From contig CAVJWC010000009.1 of the NCBI GenBank assembly GCA_963653425.1, positions 1 to 40,653 on the forward strand: DNA of 40,653 nt, written 5' to 3'. The position numbers were made by a program, and so were the translations under genes. Below the pieces are notes generated by a model. The model saw only the letters and a program-made list of their open reading frames with translations, searched no databases and was not told where the DNA came from. The DNA is from UMGS692 sp963653425. GTDB lineage: Bacteria; Bacillota; Clostridia; Christensenellales; CAG-314. Below are positions 25,553 through 33,125 of this stretch, piece after piece (the first letter of the stretch is position 1; each line of letters begins with the position of its first letter).

Positions 25553-26181
25553 TTCGCCTACTTTCTTGAAAGAAAGTAGGCAAAGACCGGCGTGACGCCG
25601 GACCCATTGTAGCTTCGCAAAACTATACAATTCGGTAGCCGAATATTTTCCGTTCTTTCTTGAAAGAAAGAACCAAAGAACTTCGCAACTTTCTTTCGAG
25701 AAAGTTGCACAAAGAACTTCATTATGGGAGGGTGAAATTCTTTCTTTATAAGTTTTATCTGTAATTGATAGTTGCCGTTAGTTTTCTTTACTTCCAAGCT
25801 CTCATTGCTCTTTCAAAAGCGGACTATCCGTTGTCTTTCAACGCTCCCACGGTGAAAGTTTTTTGCTTACTTTCCGTAAAATTCGCAATATTCCAATAGC
25901 TATGCGAAGCTCAGTGAAAGTTTCTTTGCCTACTTTCCGTAAAATTCGCATTGTTCTGATAAGATATGCGAAGCTCGGTGAAAGTTTCTTTGCCTACTTT
26001 CTTTTCGAAAGAAAGAAGGTTCTTCGCAGAAGAAAGAAGATAAACTCGCACTGCACTAACGGTTATGCGAAGCTCAATGAAAGTTTCTTTGCCCACTTTC
26101 TTTGAGTTTGCACTACATTAAAGGCTTTGCGAAGCTCGGTGAAAGTTTCTTTGCCTACTTTCTTTTCCAAAGAAAGTAGGA
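25553..26181 (-). repeat. modular palindromic repeat element, copy 3 (largest complete copy)
   Basis: About 630 bp with parts in reverse order. Palindrome (i) is at 26154-26180. Five tandem units ending GAAAGTTTCTTTGCC(T/C)ACTTTC follow (about 25845-26180, each with GCGAAGCTC). Next come a linker, palindrome (ii) at 25685-25708, palindrome (iii) at 25652-25673, a roughly 70-bp block at 25581-25651 and a second (i) palindrome at 25557-25580. The 70-bp block holds two further palindromes, ATTCGG-TAG-CCGAAT and CCGGCG-TGA-CGCCGG. It is repeated inverted at about 40569-40642. Confidence 0.85.
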
Positions 26182-26198
26182 AAAACACGCTTAAATGC

Positions 26199-26227
26199 TT
26201 GACAAAGGTTTTTTAGTCGGGTATAAT
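26199..26227 (+). promoter_or_regulatory. consensus promoter of rpmE
   Basis: A perfect TTGACA (26199-26204), a 17-nt spacer and a perfect TATAAT (26222-26227), 45 bp before the start codon. It begins just 18 bp after the end of repeat copy 3. Confidence 0.93.
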
Positions 26228-26272
26228 GAATAGGTTACTGCGAGGGCAGAATAAAAAAGAGAGGTACAAGCC

Positions 26273-26476
26273 ATGAAAGAAAACATACATCCGCAATATC
26301 ATGAAGTGACTGTTGTATGCGCATGCGGCGCTTCCTTCAAATCCGGAAGCACTAAAAAAGGCGATACGATCCGCGTAGATATTTGTAACAAATGCCACCC
26401 CTACTTCACGGGTAAACAGAAACTCGTTGACGCAGGCGGTCGTGTAGATAAGTTCAAGAAGAGATACGGTATTTAA
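26273..26476 (+). CDS. rpmE: 50S ribosomal protein L31, zinc-binding type
   Basis: A 67-residue protein of the large ribosomal subunit at the intersubunit bridge. The four zinc ligands of the C+ type are present: Cys16 and Cys18 in VVCACG, and Cys37 and Cys40 in DICNKCHPYF. The family signature HPYFTGKQKLVDAGGRVDKF is intact. GAGG lies 9 nt before the ATG. It is monocistronic, with a consensus promoter and strong terminator as expected for a highly expressed gene. The C+ form implies zinc-replete expression; zinc-independent paralogues, where present, lie elsewhere. Confidence 0.98.
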   Translation: MKENIHPQYHEVTVVCACGASFKSGSTKKGDTIRVDICNKCHPYFTGKQKLVDAGGRVDKFKKRYGI

Positions 26477-26542
26477 CCTGAAACCAACGGTTAACGAGGC
26501 GGTTCGGAGTAACCGCGCTTAAAACGAATTAACGAACACAAA

Positions 26543-26571
26543 AGGACGTTTCACTCGAAGCGTCCTTTTTT
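26543..26571 (+). terminator. rpmE terminator
   Basis: Stem AGGACGTTT / AAGCGTCCT with a 6-nt loop and six T. Confidence 0.9.
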
Positions 26572-26911
26572 CATGGCGATTTTTTCAGGCAACGATAGGC
26601 TTTACGGTCGTTATCGCCGATTAGCGCAGACCGCTTTTAATTCACTGAAAATAAGTATTTGCGGGCGCGTAGCGTCTTTACGGCAGAAACACGCCTCTTG
26701 GCTTGGTTCAGACAAAGCAAACGACCGAGGGCGTACCCAATGCGGTACGTAAAATGGAGAGGAGCGTTTGCTAAGCCGATTTGTTTCCGCAAAATATGCG
26801 TATCGCAAAGGGAAAGTTTATCGTTGCAAATGGAAAGCTTATCGCTACGAACGAAAAGCCTGTCATTACGAAGAGAACGGCTCGGAATTCCGCAAAAAAC
26901 GAGCGCGGAAG
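26572..26911. other. intergenic region between rpmE and the MATE gene, with a short 21-bp array
   Basis: About 340 bp without a convincing gene. At 26801-26881 three 21-bp units and a partial one occur (starts 26819, 26840, 26861), sharing ATCG(C/T)TACGAA...AAAGC. Frames crossing it give a seven-residue repeat (ESLSLQM, ESLSLRT, KSLSLRR) but lack ribosome sites, so I read them as repeat artefacts. Confidence 0.55.
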
Positions 26912-28285
26912 TTACAGCGTTTCTATCTTGCTTTTGACGGCGCTCCTTAAAAACACGGCGGAAACGGCGCAGGTCAGGATTTCCGCAATAATGAAGGTCC
27001 ACCAGACGTTATCAACGACGTTACTGCTCAGAGTAAAGACGTAAGCTACGGGGAAGGTAAAGACGACAAGTCTTAAAAAAGCCGTGATAAGAGGCTTAAC
27101 CGCATATCCGAGGGCTTGAAGGACGCCTTGTACGGCAACGTTGAAGCCCATAAAAACGAAGCTCAGACCCGCGATTCTCGTAGCTTTTGCGCAAATGTCA
27201 ACGAGGACTTCCGAACTTCCGCCCGACAAAGCGAAAAGCTTTGAAAGAGGCTGGGCCATTATTTCGAACAGCACTGTTATGATAAAGGTAACTATAAGCG
27301 TGTCCGTAATTCCGCATTTGACGCAGGCAAGCGAACGTTCTTTACGGCGCATACCGTAATTGAAAGAAAGAAGGGTAATAATCGTGTTGGACAAACCGAA
27401 CGCCGAAAAAAGCGCGATTTGCTGAATCTTGTAATATATTCCGAACGAACCCACGAGGATTACGGAATCCGCGTTTGCCGAACCTAAGATAGCGTTCATT
27501 CCCGCCATCATTACCGAAAGCAAAGCCTGCATCAACGCTGCGGAAACGCCTATTTTGTAGATTGCTTTAATGATGTTTCGGTTGGGCTTTATATATTTAA
27601 GGTCACCGCTGATTTCCTTGTTCTTGCCGTAATGCAAAGCCATGGCTATAAACAGCGAAAGGAATTGCCCGATAATCGTAGCCCACGCCGCGCCTTCAAC
27701 GCCCATATCCAGCGGAAAGATGAAAACGTAATCCAGAACGATATTGCTTACCGCGCCGACAATCTGAGCTATAGTGGAATACATCGTTTTTCCCGTCGCC
27801 TGCAAAAACCGTTCGTATACGGCAAAACCGATGGAGCCCAACGAAAAACAAACGCAGATTTTCATATAAGAGGTTCCCATCGAAACGACGTCGGGATTAT
27901 CGGAAAAAAGCCTTATAAACCATTCGGAGCAAAACAACCCGAAAACGAGAAAGACCGCGTATATTATAAGGCACAGAAAAATACCGTTTCCCGCAACGGC
28001 GTTTACCCTTTCACGATCGTTCTCGCCGAGATTCTTGGATAAAAGCGCGTTAAGTCCCACGCCCGTGCCTACGCTTATCGCAATAATCATAATCTGAACG
28101 GGGAAAGCTATGGTTAAGGCTTCGTTTGCAATCGCGCCCGCGCCTTGCATATTGGCAACGAACACGCTGTCCACGACGTTGTAAAGAGCCTGTAAAACCA
28201 TTGAAATTATCATCGGCAAACCCATCTTCCAAAAAAGCCTGTTAACGGAATCCACCGCCATCTTGTTTTGTTTCGTCTGTTCCAT
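26912..28285 (-). CDS. MATE family multidrug/sodium antiporter
   Basis: A 457-residue inner-membrane exporter with about twelve hydrophobic segments in two related halves. The conserved start LFWKMGLPMIISMVLQALYN, the VDSVFVAN segment and the mid-protein ALLSVMMAGMNAILG are typical of the NorM/DinF superfamily. MATE proteins expel cationic compounds using a sodium or proton gradient. I start at the ATG at 28285 (MEQTKQNK), preceded by GAAGGTGCAGG; the frame is open 53 codons further, but that stretch is the leader with its terminator. Regulation by a terminated leader is likely. Substrate unknown. Confidence 0.92.
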   Translation of the reverse strand: MEQTKQNKMAVDSVNRLFWKMGLPMIISMVLQALYNVVDSVFVANMQGAGAIANEALTIAFPVQIMIIAISVGTGVGLNALLSKNLGENDRERVNAVAGNGIFLCLIIYAVFLVFGLFCSEWFIRLFSDNPDVVSMGTSYMKICVCFSLGSIGFAVYERFLQATGKTMYSTIAQIVGAVSNIVLDYVFIFPLDMGVEGAAWATIIGQFLSLFIAMALHYGKNKEISGDLKYIKPNRNIIKAIYKIGVSAALMQALLSVMMAGMNAILGSANADSVILVGSFGIYYKIQQIALFSAFGLSNTIITLLSFNYGMRRKERSLACVKCGITDTLIVTFIITVLFEIMAQPLSKLFALSGGSSEVLVDICAKATRIAGLSFVFMGFNVAVQGVLQALGYAVKPLITAFLRLVVFTFPVAYVFTLSSNVVDNVWWTFIIAEILTCAVSAVFLRSAVKSKIETL

Positions 28286-28302
28286 CCTGCACCTTCTTTT
28301 GC

Positions 28303-28346
28303 AATAAAAAAAGACGTAAACCAAACGAAAATTGGATTTACGCCTT
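28303..28346 (-). terminator. intrinsic terminator inside the MATE leader (candidate attenuator)
   Basis: On the minus strand a 12-bp stem (GGCGTAAA-t-CCAA / TTGGTTTACGTC), a 7-nt loop and seven T, ending 18 nt before the MATE start codon. No minus-strand gene lies between the promoter at 28642-28670 and this hairpin, so it must act on the leader of the MATE gene itself. Confidence 0.8.
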
Positions 28347-28385
28347 ATATTGCCACTCATTTTCTCTCGTATCCGTCCTGCCCGT

Positions 28386-28605
28386 AAGCCTTGACAAGTC
28401 GTACCGCAAGCCGTAAGTACAAGCCGCGGTAAACCGTCACACAAGCCTTGCTTAAATCGTTCCGCAAGCCTTTGCCATAACGCTCCGCACTCCGCAAGTC
28501 ACTCGTTGCAAACTGTAAGTCGCAAGTTGTAAATTACAAGTCGTAAATTGCAAGTTACAAACTGTAAACCGCAAGTGTAAGTTGCAAACTGCAAGTGCAA
28601 ACCGT
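28386..28605 (-). repeat. heptamer-repeat array in the MATE leader
   Basis: A long run of degenerate 7-bp units. The clearest part (28505-28601) has about 14 successive heptamers fitting YYRYAAR as read on the plus strand (TTGCAAA, CTGTAAG, TCGCAAG, TTGTAAA, TTACAAG and so on), with two 6-bp units. The part nearer the gene (28386-28470) continues with (C/A)GCAAGCC and CGTAAGT heptamers. It lies in the predicted leader transcript. Confidence 0.75.
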
Positions 28606-28641
28606 TTTCGCTGAACGACGGTCAGAACCGAATACTTCCTA

Positions 28642-28670
28642 AGTATACGGCATTTTCAGGAAAATGTCAA
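28642..28670 (-). promoter_or_regulatory. promoter of the MATE gene
   Basis: On the minus strand TTGACA (28665-28670), a 17-nt spacer and TATACT (28642-28647). The predicted start near 28635 gives a leader of about 350 nt. Confidence 0.88.
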
Positions 28671-28795
28671 GAGGAATTAAGCAAAAACGAAGCAAAGGGA
28701 GATGGGGGGGAATTGAAGTTTGAATATAAATTGAGCGAAGCGCATAAAACGAACTCATTAAAATGCAACGGCCGTAAGGAATCCCCCTTAAACGC

Positions 28796-28824
28796 TTGAC
28801 ACAGGGGCGAGTTGGTGGTATACT
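28796..28824 (+). promoter_or_regulatory. promoter of tRNA-Leu
   Basis: TTGACA (28796-28801), a 17-nt spacer and TATACT (28819-28824), 47 bp upstream of the tRNA. Confidence 0.9.
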
Positions 28825-28871
28825 TTACGGGCAAATCTGCCTTGGGCGCGAGTTTTTGCGCGGGAGTTTAT

Positions 28872-28958
28872 GCCGATGTGGCGGAATAGGCAGACGCAAG
28901 GGACTTAAAATCCCTCGATAGCAATATCGTATCGGTTCGAGTCCGATCATCGGCACCA
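28872..28958 (+). tRNA. tRNA-Leu (anticodon UAA)
   Basis: A class II tRNA of 87 nt including an encoded CCA. The acceptor stem GCCGATG/CATCGGC is perfect, with discriminator A. The anticodon arm is AGGGA-CTTAAAA-TCCCT with anticodon TAA. A long variable arm and the T-loop GGTTCGAGTCC are present. It has its own promoter and terminator and reads UUA/UUG codons. Confidence 0.98.
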
Positions 28959-28993
28959 AAAAACGGTCTGTAGTTTCTTACGGACCGTTTTTT
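28959..28993 (+). terminator. bidirectional terminator for tRNA-Leu and the redox operon
   Basis: A 10-bp stem (ACGGTCTGTA / TACGGACCGT), loop GTTTCT, with six T on the plus side and five to six T on the minus side. It starts directly at the tRNA CCA end and is the first clear hairpin after the GNAT gene on the minus strand. Confidence 0.88.
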
Positions 28994-29145
28994 ATCGTCG
29001 TTTTTTTAAGCAGCTCCGTTCTTGTCGTTGTTTTTATTAAATTAAGCGACTTCGTTTTTGTTGTCGTTACTTTGGAAGCATTGCTTTAACGGTTATTTAA
29101 CGGTTGCTTTCCCATCGGATAACTCTTTTTATTCGATATAACGCT

Positions 29146-29610
29146 TTATACTGCCATTACGTATATCTGGCAGGGGTTGTTTTCATTCCACAGCTCGGGA
29201 ATGACTTCAAACTCTTTGAATCCGAGAGAAATATAAAACAGGTTGGTTTTATCGTAATCGTCGTACGTTCCCGTTTTTACGGTTTTTACCTGAATAAAGG
29301 AAAAACCCTGTTCGCGCACGGCGTTTTTTGCTCTTTCAAACAGAGCTTTTCCGATTCCTTTGCGGTGATATTCCTTCAACACGCCCATAACGGCAAGTTC
29401 CGCCGTGTCTTTTCCCGTTCGTTTAAGGTATAAAAATCCGATCGGTTTTCCGTTTTTACGGGCGCAAAAGAAGACTTTTCCGGCACTGCCGAGTATATAT
29501 TCCTCTCGGGCCTCGGGAATTTCAAACCACTCGGTAAGCGATTCAAGCACGTATCTCGCAATATCCGCTTTTTCGGAATCGTTTTTAATCTCTTTTACGT
29601 CAAAATCCAT
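29146..29610 (-). CDS. GNAT family N-acetyltransferase
   Basis: A 154-residue protein with the GNAT acetyl-CoA site ELAVMGVLKEYHRKGIGKAL (R/H-x-x-G-x-G/A pattern, about residues 72-91) and a C-terminal FYISLGFKEFEVIPELW segment typical of the family. Substrate unknown. GCGAGG precedes the ATG. It starts 46 bp after the SemiSWEET-like gene without an intervening terminator, so it may be the last gene of the redox operon, but nothing links its activity to electron transfer. Confidence 0.88.
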   Translation of the reverse strand: MDFDVKEIKNDSEKADIARYVLESLTEWFEIPEAREEYILGSAGKVFFCARKNGKPIGFLYLKRTGKDTAELAVMGVLKEYHRKGIGKALFERAKNAVREQGFSFIQVKTVKTGTYDDYDKTNLFYISLGFKEFEVIPELWNENNPCQIYVMAV

Positions 29611-29655
29611 AACGATTGCCTCGCGAAACCAAACTTTATCGTCTTTTTTAAGCGT

Positions 29656-29979
29656 TTATTCCGTCTTGTTTACCGCTTTGGCTTTGGCGTCGGCTTCCAT
29701 ATCGAGTTTTCTGTTTCTGAACCAGAGGCAGATGTCTATGCCGATTTCGGTGAAGTTAAGCACGTAGAAGAAGAAGCCGAGGAAGAAAAGGAATCCGCTG
29801 CTACCCTGCGTGAGCTGGATTATCTTTCTTGCGATTCCGAAGGCGTAACCTATGAAAAGGAAGACTTCGAAAAACAGGCTCTTACCCTTTGCGGTGCGGG
29901 AAACTATGGATTTACGTATGGAAAGGGGCCAGGAAAGGCCGAAACAGAATATAGTCAAAGCTTCGAGAAGTTCTACCAT
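29656..29979 (-). CDS. SemiSWEET / PQ-loop-like small membrane protein
   Basis: A 107-residue protein with three membrane segments (about residues 5-22, 36-55 and 64-82). The SWPLSIRKSIVSRTAKGKSLFF region occupies the place of a PQ-loop motif, with Trp-Pro instead of Pro-Gln, a variant I have seen in clostridial conserved hypotheticals. SemiSWEETs are dimeric half-transporters for sugars; this branch could carry another small solute. AAGGAG precedes the ATG only a few bases after the flavoprotein stop at 29986, so it is translated from the redox operon. A dicarboxylate role would fit the context but is speculation. Confidence 0.65.
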   Translation of the reverse strand: MVELLEALTIFCFGLSWPLSIRKSIVSRTAKGKSLFFEVFLFIGYAFGIARKIIQLTQGSSGFLFFLGFFFYVLNFTEIGIDICLWFRNRKLDMEADAKAKAVNKTE

Positions 29980-29985
29980 TATAAA

Positions 29986-31593
29986 TTACTCCTTGTTTAT
30001 TTTTCTCGTGTAATCGGGAAGAAGTTTAGGCGAAACGATTTCGCTCGTAATGCCCGCGTTTTTGCGTTCTTCTTCGAATTCAGCGACGTGCCTGAGAGAA
30101 AGTCTTCCGTGCGTTACCGAACGCGATTTCTCGGCTGCGTCTTTTCCTGCGGCTCTGCCGAAAACGATTATGTCGAGCAGAGAGTTGCCCATAAGACGGT
30201 TTCTTCCGTGAATACCGCCCACGACTTCGCCCGCGGCGTAGAGATTTTCGACTTCGGTCGAATTTCCCGTAACGTTGATGTCTATTCCGCCGTTCTGATA
30301 ATGAAGCGTCGGATAAACCAGAATAGGTTCGGTTCTTATATCTATTCCGCCGTTTGCAAACAGTCTGAGCATGGCGGGAATGCGTTTTTCTATCGCGCCT
30401 TTGCCGAGAATCATTTCTATCATTGGCGTATCCAGCCATACCGCGCTACCGTTACCGGTATCCACGCCGTTTCCTCTTTCCGTACATTCGCGGATAATGG
30501 AAGCCGCCGCAACGTCTCTCGTTTCGAGAGGATGCATAAAGACTTCGCCCTTTGCGTTAACGAGTTTTGCGCCCAGAGAACGCACTTTTTCGGTAACCAA
30601 AGCCCCGAAAGACTGACGGGGGTAAGCCACGCCCGTCGGGTGGTATTGAAGAGTGTCGGGATAAAGCAGTTTTGCGCCCGCTCTATAGGCAAGCACCAGT
30701 CCGTCTGCCGTAGCTCCGTAATGATTCGACGTCGGGAAGCCCTGATAGTGCATTCTTCCCGCTCCGCCCGTTGCAAGAATAACCGTCTTTGCGCGCGCAA
30801 CGAAAATTTCTTCCGTTTCCATATTCATAAGCACCGCGCCCGAAGCTCTTCCCTCATCGTCGAGAATAAGTTCCACCGCCGACGTGAAGTCTATTACGGG
30901 AATACCGAGATTAAACACTTCGTCGCGAAGGGTACGCATTATTTCCGCGCCCGAATAGTCTCTTGCCGCGTGCATTCTCTTTCTCGAAGTTCCTCCGCCG
31001 TGAGTGGTAATCATAGTTCCGTCGGGAGCTTTGTCGAATTCCACACCCAGGTCTTCCAGCCATTTTATGGCTTCGGGAGCGTCGTTTACGAGCTTATAGA
31101 GAAGTTCTCTTTTTGCGGCGAAATGTCCTCCGCCGAAAGCGTCGATAAAGTGTATCGCAGGAGAATCGTTAGGCTTGTCAGCAGCCTGAATTCCGCCTTC
31201 CGCCATCATAGTGTTTGCGTCGCCTATTCTGAGCTTGGTCACGATAATAACGTCCGCGCCCGCTTTTTTGGCTTCTATAGCGGCAGCAGAACCCGCTCCG
31301 CCTCCGCCGATAACCAGAACGTCCGTATCGTAGGCTATATTCCCGAGATTGATTTTGTCTATATCTATTCTGCTTTTCGCCTGAAGGATTCCGGCAAGTT
31401 CAACGGGGACGGATTCGCCTTTGTTCGCGCCGATTTTAAGCCTTTCGAAACACTCTTTTTTGTAATCGGGGTGGAAGCTTTTAAGCAGAGTTTCTTTTTC
31501 CTCCGCGGTCATTCTTTTGGGTTCGAAGGCAACGTTCCTTTCCCTTGCGCCGTTTACGATGTCAAGTGACTGTCTGAATTCTTTGGGATACAT
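29986..31593 (-). CDS. fumarate reductase / succinate dehydrogenase-type flavoprotein
   Basis: A 535-residue soluble flavoprotein. A leader of about 85 residues precedes the FAD fold (VIGGGGAGSAAA, 94-105). All residues used for fumarate/succinate chemistry in FrdA/Fcc3 are present: His318 in QYHPTG, proton-shuttle Arg338 in LVTEKVR, His431 in LHYQNGG and Arg466 in GRNRL. The SHT histidine that binds FAD covalently in SdhA/FrdA is Asn127 (ANTMMAEGG), so FAD should be non-covalent. The extended C-terminal domain of membrane-bound enzymes is short. No membrane anchor gene is nearby. The iron-sulfur partner is the adjacent upstream gene. It resembles TfrA of methanogen thiol:fumarate reductase. 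Another 2-enoate substrate cannot be excluded. Confidence 0.88.
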   Translation of the reverse strand: MYPKEFRQSLDIVNGARERNVAFEPKRMTAEEKETLLKSFHPDYKKECFERLKIGANKGESVPVELAGILQAKSRIDIDKINLGNIAYDTDVLVIGGGGAGSAAAIEAKKAGADVIIVTKLRIGDANTMMAEGGIQAADKPNDSPAIHFIDAFGGGHFAAKRELLYKLVNDAPEAIKWLEDLGVEFDKAPDGTMITTHGGGTSRKRMHAARDYSGAEIMRTLRDEVFNLGIPVIDFTSAVELILDDEGRASGAVLMNMETEEIFVARAKTVILATGGAGRMHYQGFPTSNHYGATADGLVLAYRAGAKLLYPDTLQYHPTGVAYPRQSFGALVTEKVRSLGAKLVNAKGEVFMHPLETRDVAAASIIRECTERGNGVDTGNGSAVWLDTPMIEMILGKGAIEKRIPAMLRLFANGGIDIRTEPILVYPTLHYQNGGIDINVTGNSTEVENLYAAGEVVGGIHGRNRLMGNSLLDIIVFGRAAGKDAAEKSRSVTHGRLSLRHVAEFEEERKNAGITSEIVSPKLLPDYTRKINKE

Positions 31594-31604
31594 TTCATTG
31601 CCTC

Positions 31605-32279
31605 CTATTTTTCTATATCGCGGTTTGCGTAAAGCTCTTTGAGTTCGTCTTCGGGTTTTTCCATAAGTTCCGCAAGAACGGCTTTATAATCTCCGTTCCT
31701 GATTTCGTCTATTCTGTCAAGAAGATGACGGCTTTCGGGCTGAAGGTACTTTCCGTTGAGACGACGCGCAAGCATAGCCACCTGCGGATGGGATATTCCC
31801 GCGGGACAACGCGAACTGCACAGTCCGCACATAACGCAGTCGAAGGACTCTTCCGCGCATTTTGCAAAATCTCCTCTCTGAGCGTAAGCTATATACTGCA
31901 TAACGTTAAGCGACTGAGGACAGTTTCTCGTGCAGGCGTTACAACCCACGCAGGAATAGATTTCGGGATAAAGTTGCATCATTATCTGCTCGGACGGCTT
32001 TATCTTCTCTATGTCGTAAACCTGCTTCACGAGAGGAAAGAAAGGCAGAGTCGCAACGTACATTTCGTCCTGAACGAGAGTCTGACAGGCAAGACAGGTT
32101 CTTAAAGTTCTGTCGCCCTTTATACGATAGATGGTCGCGCAAGCTCCGCAAAAGCCGTTTCTGCAACCGCAACCTCTTACCAGTTTATAGCCCGCGTATT
32201 CCATTGCGCACATTATGGTAAGGTCGTCGGGAACGGAATATTTCTTGCCGAAAAGGTATATATTCACCGTATTTTGCAT
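31605..32279 (-). CDS. FrdB/TfrB-like iron-sulfur subunit
   Basis: A 224-residue protein. The N-terminal plant-type [2Fe-2S] domain has ligands Cys39, Cys44, Cys47 and Cys62 (GCGCRNGFCGAC...LRTC). Two classic [4Fe-4S] motifs follow: Cys110/113/116/120 (CVGCNACTRNCP) and Cys148/151/154/158 (CVMCGLCSSRCP). FrdB normally has 2Fe, 4Fe and 3Fe clusters in a different spacing; two full 4Fe motifs make the C-terminal half look like HdrC. In methanogen TfrB a similar module is fused to an HdrB-like domain; here HdrB is a separate gene in the same operon. It should pass electrons to the flavoprotein 11 bp downstream. AAGGAG precedes the ATG. Confidence 0.88.
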   Translation of the reverse strand: MQNTVNIYLFGKKYSVPDDLTIMCAMEYAGYKLVRGCGCRNGFCGACATIYRIKGDRTLRTCLACQTLVQDEMYVATLPFFPLVKQVYDIEKIKPSEQIMMQLYPEIYSCVGCNACTRNCPQSLNVMQYIAYAQRGDFAKCAEESFDCVMCGLCSSRCPAGISHPQVAMLARRLNGKYLQPESRHLLDRIDEIRNGDYKAVLAELMEKPEDELKELYANRDIEK

Positions 32280-32294
32280 AACTTTTCTCCTTTT

Positions 32295-33125
32295 TTAATA
32301 TTCGTCCGGAAGAACTTCGAGTTCGTCCATACGAAAAACGGGACCGTCTTTACAGACGTATTTGCTTCCGATATTACAGCGTCCGCATTTGCCTACACCG
32401 CACTTCATTCTGAGTTCCATCGTGGTATAAATGTTCTCTTTGGGAAATCCCGACTTTTCGAGGCTTAAAAGAGTGAACTTAATCATTATCGGCGGACCGC
32501 ACACGATAACCGTTTTATCCGCGGAAAAGTCGAGTTCTCTGACGTAGTCGGGAACGAATCCCACGTGACCGTCCCATTCGGGCTGGGCTTTGTCTATAGT
32601 AAGATGAACGTCAACGTCGCCCGTCTGCCATTCGTTTATAATTTCGGCGTAATCCACGAGATCGCTTTTGCTTCTCGAACCGTAAACCACGTCGATTTTC
32701 CCGTATCTGTCGCGGTAGTGGCGACAGTAGTTTATTACCGAACGCAAAGGCGCTATGCCTATGCCTCCCGCGATAAACAGCAGGTCTTTGCCCTTAAATT
32801 CGTCGTCCACGGGGAAAGGTCTTCCGTAAGGACCGCGCACGGTTATCATCTGACCGACTTCCATGGAATGCAGGCACTCGGTAACGCATCCGCAACGTTT
32901 TATTGAAAACTCCGTATAGTCCTCAACCGTAGGCGAACTGGTTATGGAAAACATAGCTTCGCCCACTCCCGGGACGGAAAGCATCGCGCACTGACCGGGC
33001 TTATGAATAAATGGTTTTCCGCCTCCGACTTTGGTTACGCGGAAGGTTTTTACGTCGGGCGTATCGATTCTTATATCGGTAATTATCCCTACCGTCGGAA
33101 TAAGCGTTTCGTTCGGTCTATTCAT
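32295..33125 (-). CDS. flxA: FlxA-like FAD/NAD-binding oxidoreductase
   Basis: A 276-residue member of the ferredoxin-reductase family (sulfhydrogenase gamma / PyrK-like). FAD-binding FSITSSP at 59-65, NAD-binding GGIGIAPLRS at 120-129, and a C-terminal [2Fe-2S] site with Cys242, Cys247, Cys250 and Cys258 (KCGVGKCGRC...VC). In FlxABCD-HdrABC complexes this subunit is the NADH entry point. I start at the ATG at 33125 after GGGGGAAGCGG; it overlaps the stop of flxB by 8 nt. NADH is inferred from the family; the sequence does not settle NADH versus NADPH. Confidence 0.88.
   Translation of the reverse strand: MNRPNETLIPTVGIITDIRIDTPDVKTFRVTKVGGGKPFIHKPGQCAMLSVPGVGEAMFSITSSPTVEDYTEFSIKRCGCVTECLHSMEVGQMITVRGPYGRPFPVDDEFKGKDLLFIAGGIGIAPLRSVINYCRHYRDRYGKIDVVYGSRSKSDLVDYAEIINEWQTGDVDVHLTIDKAQPEWDGHVGFVPDYVRELDFSADKTVIVCGPPIMIKFTLLSLEKSGFPKENIYTTMELRMKCGVGKCGRCNIGSKYVCKDGPVFRMDELEVLPDEY

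Noticed and set aside
25558..25797. 79-codon minus-strand frame beginning within copy 3 and including MKFFVQLSRKKVAK
   Set aside because: Entirely made of the repeat palindromes and the 70-bp block; the same peptide start appears at other repeat copies, and no ribosome site is present.
25845..26180. Five regularly spaced similar units, considered as a CRISPR array
   Set aside because: Units vary in length (about 62 to 110 bp) and divergence is spread through them; no constant 28-36 bp repeat with equal unique spacers, and no cas genes.
26611..26950. Several small overlapping frames with seven-residue repeats (SLSLRTK type)
   Set aside because: They arise from a 21-bp tandem array, lack ribosome sites and occur in several frames on both strands.
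30088..31569. 493-codon open frame on the plus strand, antisense to the fumarate-reductase flavoprotein
   Set aside because: A shadow of a gene with complete catalytic motifs; rich in S, R, H and F with no domain.
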